From assembly GCA_029262855.1 (NCBI GenBank), contig JAJCYP010000059.1, forward strand, positions 1 through 43,044: a stretch of DNA of 43,044 nucleotides, given 5' to 3'. How positions within the stretch are numbered: the stretch's first letter is position 1; each line of letters starts with the position of its first letter. The stretch comes from Bacteroidota bacterium. Its GTDB lineage: Bacteria > Bacteroidota > Rhodothermia > Rhodothermales > UBA10348. The notes beneath the pieces are model-generated. The model saw nothing but the letters and a program-made list of their open reading frames with translations. It was not told where the DNA came from and did no database searches. The position numbers and the translations under genes are program-made. This document shows, one piece after another, positions 24,914 through 32,182 of the stretch.

Positions 24914-25551
24914 GTCGTCCGTATGACGTCTGGCTGGTAGAGGATCACGAGTACTTCAGGGAATCCGTGGCCGAGGTACTGGCGAATGCACCCGGCCTGA
25001 TGTCCACCTACCAGTTCGGCTCTGCCGAGGGGCTTTTGTCGATGGTGGAAGGCGGCTCGCTCCCCGACGCTGTCCTGATGGACATCGAACTCCCGGGAAT
25101 GAACGGCCTGGAGTGCATCCGCAGTCTGAAGCGGGTGGCTCCCCGGGTCGAGGTAGTGATGCTCACGATCCATCATGACACTGACCGGATCTTCGAGGCC
25201 GTCTGTGCGGGAGCGTCCGGCTACCTGCTAAAGACCGCCACTCCAGGCGAGATCGTAGAGGCCCTGCACCAGGTTAGAGAGGGCGGGGCGCCCATGAACG
25301 CGCGAACCGCCCGGCGCGTGCTCGAGATGTTTCGCCGCGAAACCGTGCCTGACGAGGACCACGGCCTGACGGAGCGCGAGGTGGAAATACTCCGCGGCCT
25401 GGTGGACGGGCTGACCAAGAGGGAAGTCGGAGAGCGGCTGTTCATCAGCCCCCACACCGTAGACAACCACGTCCGCAACGTCTACGAGAAGTTGCACGTG
25501 CATTCACGCAGCGCCGCGGTAGCGGCGGCGATCAAGGGGCGAATTGTGTAG
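24910..25551 (+). CDS. NarL/FixJ-family response regulator
   Basis: A 213-residue cytoplasmic regulator. The receiver domain (about 5-120) has the acidic pair E11-D12, phosphoacceptor D58 in VLMDIELPGMNG and the conserved Lys in YLLKTATPGE. The C-terminal LuxR-type helix-turn-helix begins LTEREVEILRGLVDGLTKRE and includes LFISPHTVDNHVRNVYEKL. It shares a four-base ATGA overlap with the kinase gene, so the two form a coupled pair. Target genes are not evident; none of the nearby intergenic regions carries an obvious LuxR-type repeat that can be assigned to it, although the palindrome at 8531-8545 has the right size. Confidence 0.95.
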   Translation: MSRPYDVWLVEDHEYFRESVAEVLANAPGLMSTYQFGSAEGLLSMVEGGSLPDAVLMDIELPGMNGLECIRSLKRVAPRVEVVMLTIHHDTDRIFEAVCAGASGYLLKTATPGEIVEALHQVREGGAPMNARTARRVLEMFRRETVPDEDHGLTEREVEILRGLVDGLTKREVGERLFISPHTVDNHVRNVYEKLHVHSRSAAVAAAIKGRIV

Positions 25552-25556
25552 GGTGG

Positions 25557-25586
25557 CCATAGGGCCGGACACCTCCGGCCCCATGG
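25557..25586. terminator. Bidirectional hairpin between response regulator and cupin gene
   Basis: CCAT-A-GGGCCGG and CCGGCCC-C-ATGG form an 11-bp G/C-rich stem with one A/C mismatch and loop ACACCT. It starts six bases after the response-regulator stop and ends 11 bases before the stop of the convergent cupin gene. There is no U-tract, as with the hairpin at 19556-19587, so a shared style of 3' end is likely in this genome. Confidence 0.6.
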
Positions 25587-25597
25587 CTGCCTCAGCC

Positions 25598-26338
25598 TCA
25601 GTCTTTCACTTCAACCGCAAACCCATGGATATTCGAATCGGAGCGATTCAGCGCTTTGTGCACAACCGCGTCGGTCCAGTAAGGCTCACCTGCGTTAAGC
25701 TCGGCCTCGATCTCAGTCCCATCGCCGAGCGTGACGAGCGCGGAGCCGCTCGCCAGCGGAATGACCACTCCCTCTGGGTGTGAGTGCATGTTGCTCTCAG
25801 CCCCGGCGGCGTAGTCAAAACGGATGACCCGGATCAGGTCGTTCTCGAACACAACCGTGTGGCGCTCGGCGTCCGCTACGGTCGAGTCCAGGGCGGGGTC
25901 CATGGCGACATCGTCGTCCTCGTCTCCCTCCTCGCCGTCGTCCTCATCTGCACCCTCGTCGTCCTTGAGTTCTACCAGGATCACCTCGCCGGCGGTCTCG
26001 CCAACATTGGAGACGGTGTGGGCTTCGGCCTCGCTGTACAGCGGGGTCCCGGCCGGAAGGTCCACCTCGGTTTCCGTGCCGTCGAGCGCAGTGAACAGGA
26101 AGTGGGCGTCTTTCAGCACCACGGCCTCAAGATTCGGGTGACGGTGCAGGTTGGAGGTGTGTCCTGGCTCGTAAATGACGTGGAGGACGCGGACATCCTC
26201 ATTCTCGAAGAGCAGGTGGTAGTTTTCCGGGTCCGAGACGGTCGCGTCGGCGGCGGGCTCGGGCGCTGTGGGCTCCGTTTCGGGGGGTGTGCAGCCGGCA
26301 ACAAAAATGAGTGCCGCTGCAAGAACGAAATAGCGCAT
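25598..26338 (-). CDS. Double-cupin lipoprotein
   Basis: A 246-residue protein. Start at 26338 gives MRYFVLAAALIFVAGC, a signal with lipobox V-A-G-C; an in-frame TTG four codons earlier is less likely. Two similar cupin beta-barrels follow: NYHLLFENEDVRVLHVIYEP...NLHRHP...EAHTVSN and RHTVVFENDLIRVIRFDYAA...NMHSHPEG...DAVVHKAL. Both retain H-x-H metal-ligand patterns (HRHP, HSHP). They are joined by a very acidic linker (DDEGADEDDGEEGDEDDD). Probably a periplasmic or surface metal- or small-molecule-binding protein arisen by domain duplication; enzymatic function cannot be told. Confidence 0.82.
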   Translation of the reverse strand: MRYFVLAAALIFVAGCTPPETEPTAPEPAADATVSDPENYHLLFENEDVRVLHVIYEPGHTSNLHRHPNLEAVVLKDAHFLFTALDGTETEVDLPAGTPLYSEAEAHTVSNVGETAGEVILVELKDDEGADEDDGEEGDEDDDVAMDPALDSTVADAERHTVVFENDLIRVIRFDYAAGAESNMHSHPEGVVIPLASGSALVTLGDGTEIEAELNAGEPYWTDAVVHKALNRSDSNIHGFAVEVKD

Positions 26339-26431
26339 TTCGGTAGGCAAGTCTGGTGGTGGGGTTTAAAAGAAAGGCATTCCGGAGTACCCTTGCAAGT
26401 ATCGCCAATCGCAGACCCCTTCAATGCGCCG

Positions 26432-27436
26432 TCAGGCGTCAAATTCTAGTCCATGGGGTTCGACAACCTCTTTCAGAGCGGCCACGTCATCGACCAGGAT
26501 TCCGACCGAATGCGCCGGGCGGCGGAGGCCATAGGGACCGGTGGCTTCCAGTGGGCTCCTAAACTCAATGATCACCCGGGGATCACCGATGGGCGCAAGG
26601 TTCAGGAAGTGGTCGGGTGACCGGGGTTTCCGAGATCTCGAGATTCGTGCGATCTGATCAAACGGGACCTCAACCTGCCAGCGGAGGCCGCACCGGAGGA
26701 TCAATCCGCCGGGCACGATCTGGTGGGGCCGCGCTCGCATCGCTCGAAAGTCGCCAAGTAGCCACAGGAACCCGTATATGGACAGCGCGGCGTGAATCAG
26801 AGCCGCAAGCACACCCCACTGGATCAGGAGGAAATGTATCCCCACCAGTTCTACCAGCATGGCCATCAGGATACCGGCCAGAACTGCCCCATATCCCGAC
26901 TTCTCGGCGTACCGGAGCGTTTCTCCAGGAGGAGGTCGGGAGGGGAGGAGCGCGTACCGAAACAGGGCCGCCTCGAAGGCCATCACACGCGCCAAGGGGG
27001 CTGGGAGGTCTTTTTCGAGCGCATCCCGGAGACTGTCGTGGAAATCGCGCGATCCAGTGGCGGTGGCAGCGACCATCTCGGCAATACGGGTGCCCCGATA
27101 GATCAGGTAACCGATGGCGCCGAGTTCGAGGACGGGGAGGCCGTAGCCGACACCATCAAGCGTGCCGTGATATTCTCCCGGCACCAGTAGGCGTGCGGCC
27201 AGAAAACTGAGCAGAAAGACGGGAATGATCGAGAGGAGCGGCCAGCCTCTCCCTCGGACCAGTAGTAATATGTAAGCGGCCGGAACAACGACGATCAGAT
27301 CCAACGTCAATCCGAACGCGACGACTTCCGAATGCTCAATAGTCGGAAGGGCCGACACGACAAACCATGCGACCGGGTACACAAACAGGAGCACGGCCGG
27401 AAACCAGAACGGCGAAGTCAGTTGGCGCTGGTTCAT
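26432..27436 (-). CDS. Multipass membrane protein with C-terminal PH-like domain, unknown function
   Basis: A 334-residue inner-membrane protein from the ATG at 27436 (MNQRQLTSPFWFPAVLLFV); the frame open further upstream adds a non-helical leader. About seven hydrophobic segments lie in the first roughly 240 residues, separated by a soluble loop at about 125-175. A roughly 80-residue C-terminal domain follows with a bacterial PH-like pattern (GLILRCGLRWQVEVPFDQIARI) and a hydrophobic VDDVAALKEVVEPHG helix. Proteins of this shape occur in Bacteroidota as hypothetical proteins. No catalytic motif was recognised. The gene upstream on the same strand is the small lysine-rich protein, 48 bases away. 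Confidence 0.75.
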   Translation of the reverse strand: MNQRQLTSPFWFPAVLLFVYPVAWFVVSALPTIEHSEVVAFGLTLDLIVVVPAAYILLLVRGRGWPLLSIIPVFLLSFLAARLLVPGEYHGTLDGVGYGLPVLELGAIGYLIYRGTRIAEMVAATATGSRDFHDSLRDALEKDLPAPLARVMAFEAALFRYALLPSRPPPGETLRYAEKSGYGAVLAGILMAMLVELVGIHFLLIQWGVLAALIHAALSIYGFLWLLGDFRAMRARPHQIVPGGLILRCGLRWQVEVPFDQIARISRSRKPRSPDHFLNLAPIGDPRVIIEFRSPLEATGPYGLRRPAHSVGILVDDVAALKEVVEPHGLEFDA

Positions 27437-27484
27437 GGTCGATGGACATCCCACCCCGGGCCGGCGTCAGCCGAAGGGCGGGGC

Positions 27485-27625
27485 CTATTTTTTCTTCTTC
27501 GCTTTCGGGGCGAGCATTCCGCTGGCTGCGTCCTTGGCGGCCTGCTTCGCCCGCTTCACTTCGTCGGTCCGGGCCTTCTTCTGTCCGGACTTCTTCTTGG
27601 TGTCCTTTGGCGACTTGTCACCCAT
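27485..27625 (-). CDS. 46-residue lysine-rich basic protein (MGDKSPK type)
   Basis: ATG at 27625, stop at 27485-27487. The protein begins MGDKSPKDTKKKSGQKKA, continues RTDEVKRAKQAAKDAA and ends MLAPKAKKKK. It is about one third lysine and has no hydrophobic segment, so it is a basic, probably disordered cytoplasmic protein likely to bind nucleic acid or ribosomes. I recall very small proteins beginning MGDKSPK as hypothetical proteins in several phyla; no function is established to my knowledge. AGGGA lies about five bases ahead of the start. It ends 48 bases before the membrane protein gene and may share its transcript. Confidence 0.7.
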   Translation of the reverse strand: MGDKSPKDTKKKSGQKKARTDEVKRAKQAAKDAASGMLAPKAKKKK

Positions 27626-27771
27626 GTGTGTCCCTGCTCGAGGTGCGGCGCAGTGGCAAGGCCGTAGCCGGGCTGTTTGTCCGGATGGTTCTGGACCGCC
27701 GCGCGCGCGAGTTGCCTACACGGTACGACGATGGATGACAGGCCGCAAGCGCCTTTCGCGGCGCCCGGTGA

Positions 27772-28020
27772 TCAACAACCGCTCAGTCCGTACACCCGCT
27801 CAGCGGTCCCTCCCCAGAGCGAAGCCTGCTCGCCGGCGCTCAGGGCGCAGGCAGCACTGAGCAGTTCTTGGCTGGCGCCACCACATACTCGGCGAAACAC
27901 CCGTCGCTGGGCGGGTCTACGCTGGCCGATCCGAAGTAGACCATTTCAGGGCAGAGATTGCAGCGTCCCTGCCGGCAAAGTGGGCATCGGCCGCAGGCCC
28001 GCGAGGAGCGCAAGGAGGGA
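27772..28020 (-). pseudogene. Chimeric relic: zinc alcohol dehydrogenase fragment joined to amidohydrolase C-terminus
   Basis: On the minus strand one frame reads SRACGRCPLCRQGRCNLC, then PEMVYFGSASVDPPSDG and CFAEYVVAPAKNCSVLP before a stop at 27840. This is the structural-zinc lobe of medium-chain dehydrogenases, C-X2-C-X2-C-X7-C, closest in pattern to L-idonate/sorbitol dehydrogenases. A second frame overlapping its end reads ALSAGEQASLWGGTAERVYG and stops at 27772. This matches the conserved C-terminus of amidohydrolases of the fuconolactonase/TIM-barrel type (S..E...I.GG.A.R.YGL). The junction is at about 27845-27855. Neither fragment has a start or the rest of its gene, so these are leftovers, probably of a sugar-acid catabolic cluster fused by a deletion. 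The family resemblance is from memory. Confidence 0.6.
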
Positions 28021-28065
28021 CACGACTGCAAAAAAAGCGAGCCCTCATCGCAAATGCAGACTTCT

Positions 28066-28078
28066 TTGTCGTTAATTA
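28066..28078. promoter_or_regulatory. Possible Rrf2-regulator half-operator upstream of the di-heme peroxidase
   Basis: TTGTCGTTAATTA occurs here and, identically, at 40250-40262 in the promoter of the Rrf2-family gene, where it is part of the dyad TCGTTAATTACGA. Here the second arm is lost (TTTC instead of CGA), so the site would be a half or weak operator. It lies 207 bases before the ATG of the peroxidase gene. Confidence 0.35.
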
Positions 28079-28254
28079 TTTCTGACGGACCGTGGGTTGC
28101 GCCCTTCGCGACTCCGTCCAACGCTGCCGAGCGGCGTTGCCAGCTCCCCCGACGCGTTTGACATTCACTCGTTGTTTCGAGTCATGCCAGACGCGTAGCG
28201 AATTGCAGGCGCTCAGCCTGTGCTGCGACACTGATGTGGCTCGACGCGACATAA

Positions 28255-28270
28255 CCAACGCTCACGTTGG
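28255..28270 (+). promoter_or_regulatory. Leader hairpin just upstream of the di-heme peroxidase start
   Basis: CCAACG-CTCA-CGTTGG is a perfect 6-bp stem with a four-base loop, ending 14 bases before the ATG at 28285. In mRNA it would sit where a ribosome binds, so it may affect translation; as DNA it may be a protein site. Confidence 0.35.
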
Positions 28271-28284
28271 AATCGTCCCGCGTC

Positions 28285-31200
28285 ATGAAGCCTTCTTACA
28301 ACTCTCGTTTCGGCGTACTTGCTCTCGCCATTGTAGCCCTTATCACGGGCTGGAGCCTCTCGGTAGGTAGTCACAGTATCGACACGCTTCAGGGAAAGGA
28401 AGTCCCTCTTCCGGAGAACCTGGACGACTTCGTGAAAAACCGGGACGCGGCGATCCAACTCGGGAAAGCGCTCTTCTGGGACATGCAGCTCGGGGCCGAT
28501 GGGGTCCAAACCTGCGCCAGTTGCCACTTCGCCGGTGGAGCCGACAATCGCATCAAAAACCAGATGCGGCCCGCCGGAAAGGATCAGGCCGAGATCATCT
28601 TCTCGTTCGGCGGCCCGAACTACACATTCCGGCCCGGTGACTTTCCGTTCCCGAAGCCTGCCAACGAGGTGTCCGGCTCGCAGGGTACCTACCACACACG
28701 GTTCCTGGGCACGACGCCGGGTGCCGGCCAGGACGATACGTCTCTGGAGCCCGATCCCGTGTTCAACGTGGGGGGCATCAACACCAGGCAGGTAGCGCTC
28801 CGCAACGCGCCGACCGTGGTGAACGCCATCTTCATGTCCCGTGGCCTGTGGGACGGGCGCGCCAACAACCAGTTCAACGGCCGAAATCCGTTCGGTCCAA
28901 GGGACACTGACGCCCGCATCTGGGTGAATAACGGGTATTCCATCTGGGACGAGGCCGTCGCATTTGACAACGCGGCCATGGCGTCGGTCGCGACCGGTCC
29001 GCCGTTGGATAATGTCGAGGTCTCCAGCGTGGGACGAACGTGGCCCTTCGTTGGGAAACGCCTGCTGCCAGTCCGGGCACTAGCGCAGCAGGAAGTGGCC
29101 GCCGACGACTCTCATCTGGCGAGTATTCGCGCCCCGTACGGCGGACTGAACCTGGACTATCAAGCCCTCATTGAGCGCGCCTTTTATCCGAAATACATCG
29201 GCAACCAGATCGTCCGGACCGAGGTGTACGAGGGGACGACCTACGACTTCACGCAGACCGAGGAAAACTTCTCTCTCTATGCGGGTCTCTCAATCATGAT
29301 GTACCTGTCGACGCAGGTTTCGGACCAGTCCGCCTACGACGACTACGCCAACGGGAATACCTATGCGCTGAACGCACAGGAGCTGGAGGGGTTGGACCTC
29401 TTCTTGAACAAGGCCAAATGCGTCGAGTGTCACTCCGGGCCTGACTTTACGAATGCTGGATTCGATCTAAAGGGTGCGTTTGGCGACGGCAGTCTGGTCA
29501 ACACATTTCGACGTCGCGATGGCAAGGTCGCTCTCCACGATCGAGGTTTCTTCAACGTGGGCGTACGCGCCAATGAAGAGGACCATGGTCTGGGTCGAGA
29601 CGACGATTTCGGAAATGACCTCTCTTTTGCCGAGCAGTTTGCGGGTGGTCCCCAACTCGATCCGTTCTCAACAAATCCGGCCACCTTTGACGTGCCGGTG
29701 GGCTACGGCACCCCTGAGCTTGCCGTTGAGGGCGCTATCAAGACTCCGGGTCTCCGCAACATCGGACTGACGGCTCCCTACATGCGCAACGGTGGTTTTG
29801 CCACCCTCCGCCAGGTGGTCGACTTCTTTGATCGCGGAGGGGACTTCGCGGCGGAGAGTGCGGACCTCCTGCACCCGGCGGTTCAGAAGCTGTACCTCTC
29901 GGACTCCGAGAAGGACGCCCTGGTGGCCTTCATGCTGGCCCTGACCGATCAGCGAGTCCGCAACCACCAGGCCCCGTTTGATCACCCGCAGATCCTGCTG
30001 CCCAATGGGCACGAGGGGGATCATACCCAGGTGTGGGATGACGGGACCGGCAAGGCGGCGACCGACTTCATTGAAATTCCGGCTGTGGGTCGCTACGGTT
30101 ACTCAAGCCTTCCCTCCGAGCTGATCCCGTTCGAAGAGCAGCTTGGTCTCGACCATTTCGACGGCGCATCCGCTCCAACCCCGCCGGGCCTCGCCCTGTG
30201 CTACGTCATCGCAGACAACGACGCCGACGGGCAGGCCAGCCACGATGTGCTGACCTCACTGCCCACGGGAGCCTATGGCGCTGACATCCGCATTGGAAGG
30301 ACCGGCACGCAGCACATCGAGGCAGCCGCCTTCAATCCATGGACGCGGGAACTCCTTGCGGCCGACGCGCAAACGCTCGGCAAGGTGGATCTGAATTCAG
30401 GCTTGTTCACCCCGATCGGTGAATTCGGCTGGGGCGAAGGCTTCGATCTCTATGGCAATGCCCGGAGCCGGGAATTCCTGGATGTCGATGGGCTTGCCTT
30501 TGATCCGGTGCGAAGTGCGTACCGTCCCCTGCTTTACGGAACCGTGAGGAAGACCGGAGAACCTGATCTCCTCATCCAAATCGATCCCGCGACCGGCGCA
30601 GTGGTCAAGAACGCTTTCGGGGGACAGGACTACGTCACGATCCGCGGCGTGAACTACCTGACCGACATCGACGACATCGCCATCAGTCCGTGGGACGGGA
30701 AGCTGTACGCAGTGAACAACCGGGACGGCCAGAGCAGCCGACTGGTGACGCTTGACAGGCACACCGGAGAGGCCACCCTGGTCCTGGATCTGCCACTCGA
30801 GAACGTCGAGGGTCTCGCCTTCTTTGGCGACGGTACGATGTACGGAACGGCGGGCGAGGGCGATGAGGCCATCGTCGTGATCGATCTCTACTCCAACACC
30901 GCGACCGTGCAGGCCAATCTCGGAGCCGGCGGCCGTGACTACGAGTCCATCGACTGCCTGACCAACGCCTACAACCGTGTGGCAGTGACTGTCTTCGGCG
31001 ATGCCAACCACGACGGCTCGATGCAAGTGACGGAAGGTGGAGAGGGAGGCATCGCTGTCGAACTCTTCCGGGATGTCAACCGGAACGGGACGCTGGATCA
31101 GTCAGACCTCTTCCTTGAGGAACTGGTGACAGACACCGACGGCAATGTAGCCTTCTCCCCAGCAGCCAATGGCGATTTCCTCCTGCGGGCTGACTCGAAG

Positions 31201-31566
31201 GTGCAGGCCGTCACGTTCGATGGATTCGGCGAGACGGCCGGTGATCGCTACTTCGGAATGAGTGGCATCTCGACGAACAGCCAGTCCTTAGCGGACGTGC
31301 CTTCCGAGTTCGCGCTGCTGGCCAACTATCCCAATCCCTTCAACCCGCAGACGACCACCGCATTCCAGCTGCCGAAGGCATCCCAGGTTCGGCTTGCGGT
31401 CTACAACCTGCTCGGTCGAGAGGTGGCCGTACTCGTAGATCAGACCATGGAGGCCGGGACACACCAGGTCACTTTCCAGGCAGGCAACCTCCCGAGTGGA
31501 ACCTACCTCCTGCGAATGGCAGCGGACGGCGCGGAGTTCAGTCGGGCAATCACGCTACTGAAATAG
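28285..31566 (+). CDS. T9SS-exported di-heme cytochrome c peroxidase (MauG/CCP family) with C-terminal repeats
   Basis: A 1093-residue secreted protein. The ATG at 28285 begins the signal segment MKPSYNSRFGVLALAIVALI; a TTG six codons earlier is less likely. The first roughly 570 residues are a bacterial di-heme cytochrome c peroxidase: CASCH at 77-81 and CVECH at 379-383, with ALFWDMQLGADGVQTC and GLRNIGLTAPYMRNGGF characteristic of the family. Next comes a propeller-like region (IDPATGAVVKNAFGG, YAVNNRDGQSSRLVTLD) of about 300 residues. A SdrD-B/dockerin-like segment follows (VFGDANHDGSMQVTEGG, DVNRNGTLDQSDLFLEE). The last roughly 80 residues are a T9SS type A sorting domain (LLANYPNPFNPQTTTAFQLP, VYNLLGREVAVLVDQ, SGTYLLRM). 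Expected at the cell surface, reducing peroxide or oxidising a substrate. Confidence 0.93.
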   Translation: MKPSYNSRFGVLALAIVALITGWSLSVGSHSIDTLQGKEVPLPENLDDFVKNRDAAIQLGKALFWDMQLGADGVQTCASCHFAGGADNRIKNQMRPAGKDQAEIIFSFGGPNYTFRPGDFPFPKPANEVSGSQGTYHTRFLGTTPGAGQDDTSLEPDPVFNVGGINTRQVALRNAPTVVNAIFMSRGLWDGRANNQFNGRNPFGPRDTDARIWVNNGYSIWDEAVAFDNAAMASVATGPPLDNVEVSSVGRTWPFVGKRLLPVRALAQQEVAADDSHLASIRAPYGGLNLDYQALIERAFYPKYIGNQIVRTEVYEGTTYDFTQTEENFSLYAGLSIMMYLSTQVSDQSAYDDYANGNTYALNAQELEGLDLFLNKAKCVECHSGPDFTNAGFDLKGAFGDGSLVNTFRRRDGKVALHDRGFFNVGVRANEEDHGLGRDDDFGNDLSFAEQFAGGPQLDPFSTNPATFDVPVGYGTPELAVEGAIKTPGLRNIGLTAPYMRNGGFATLRQVVDFFDRGGDFAAESADLLHPAVQKLYLSDSEKDALVAFMLALTDQRVRNHQAPFDHPQILLPNGHEGDHTQVWDDGTGKAATDFIEIPAVGRYGYSSLPSELIPFEEQLGLDHFDGASAPTPPGLALCYVIADNDADGQASHDVLTSLPTGAYGADIRIGRTGTQHIEAAAFNPWTRELLAADAQTLGKVDLNSGLFTPIGEFGWGEGFDLYGNARSREFLDVDGLAFDPVRSAYRPLLYGTVRKTGEPDLLIQIDPATGAVVKNAFGGQDYVTIRGVNYLTDIDDIAISPWDGKLYAVNNRDGQSSRLVTLDRHTGEATLVLDLPLENVEGLAFFGDGTMYGTAGEGDEAIVVIDLYSNTATVQANLGAGGRDYESIDCLTNAYNRVAVTVFGDANHDGSMQVTEGGEGGIAVELFRDVNRNGTLDQSDLFLEELVTDTDGNVAFSPAANGDFLLRADSKVQAVTFDGFGETAGDRYFGMSGISTNSQSLADVPSEFALLANYPNPFNPQTTTAFQLPKASQVRLAVYNLLGREVAVLVDQTMEAGTHQVTFQAGNLPSGTYLLRMAADGAEFSRAITLLK

Positions 31567-31584
31567 GCTGGGCGACGAGGCTGG

Positions 31585-32096
31585 TCATCCCAAGAACAGG
31601 TACAGCACCACCATGAGCGCAAAGAGAATCAAGGCGATCGATCGTGGGTCACTCCATCCTGATGGGCGCCCTTCAAGCGCCTTCACCGGGCTACCCCAAC
31701 AGGCATTCTCCAGCCGCTCGGGAGGCGGGGGAGGAGTGGCCAAGGATACCCCGACGAACGTGACGACGCAGAGGGCCAACAGAATCCCAGGAAGCCAGCA
31801 GGCGGGCTATCCAGTATCCAGATCCCGACCACCTTCATGTCCACAATGAAATAGACGAGGCCGACAAGACATCCAACCGCAAATGTGGCGAGGGCGGCCT
31901 CGTTGGTACCCCGCCTCCAGAACACGCCGAGGACCAGGACCGCCGTCACCGCCGGCGCGAAGATCATCAGGATCTTGTTGATGGCCTCGAGGGTGTTGGC
32001 GAACTGATCGCCCTGTGTGGACCAGAGTTTCGCCAGCACCATCACCACCGCCGCGCTGTTGGCCTTGGTACTAATCGAAGTACTAGTCGATGTCAT
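31585..32096 (-). pseudogene. Truncated, frameshifted sodium/solute symporter (SSS family) C-terminus
   Basis: On the minus strand one frame from 32096 reads VVMVLAKLWSTQGDQFANTL, then EAINKILMIFAPAVTAVLVL, GVFWRRGTNEAALATFAVGC and LVGLVYFIVDM, the last membrane segments of SGLT-type symporters. Near 31790-31800 the frame breaks (FLGFCWPSAS instead of FLGILLALCVV), and the true C-terminus continues in another frame (VTFVGVSLATPPPPPERLE ... ALILFALMVVLYLFLG) to a stop at 31585. About two thirds of the protein, the N-terminal part, is missing; the sequence abruptly becomes a repeat encoding STSTSIST at the iteron array. So this is a decayed gene cut off at the fic side. Confidence 0.85.
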
Positions 32097-32155
32097 TTTA
32101 GTACTACGCGAAAGCGGGGCGACGGAAACTTCTACTAAATGAAGACTGTCTAGTA
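32069..32155. repeat. TACTA iteron array upstream of fic
   Basis: TACTA occurs at 32069, 32081, 32102 and 32133, and its inverse TAGTA at 32151. The first two lie in a 12-base direct repeat (TACTAATCGAAG then TACTAGTCGATG, ten of twelve identical), and the third is inside the palindrome TAGTACTA (32099-32106). The array spans the end of the symporter remnant and ends 28 bases before the fic ATG. It looks like a multi-site operator; the binding protein is unknown, possibly the Fic protein itself through its C-terminal winged-helix-like region. Confidence 0.5.
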
Positions 32156-32182
32156 TTTAACTGAACGTCCAGGCGGCAGCAT

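Larger units (their letters stand above)
27626..28284. other. 659-base region without an intact gene
   Basis: The first part (27626-27771) shows nothing recognisable. 27772 to about 28020 holds the dehydrogenase/amidohydrolase relic described separately. 28021-28284 is the upstream region of the di-heme peroxidase: it has an AT-rich patch at 28062-28083 with a sequence shared with the Rrf2 promoter, a TTGACA at 28158-28163 with no good -10 box at 17 bases, and a hairpin just before the start codon. No tRNA or insertion-sequence end was found. Confidence 0.6.

Noticed and set aside
28158-28186. TTGACA-N17-GTCATG as promoter for the di-heme peroxidase
   Set aside because: The -35 box is perfect but the -10 box is poor, so it is mentioned only in the intergenic entry.
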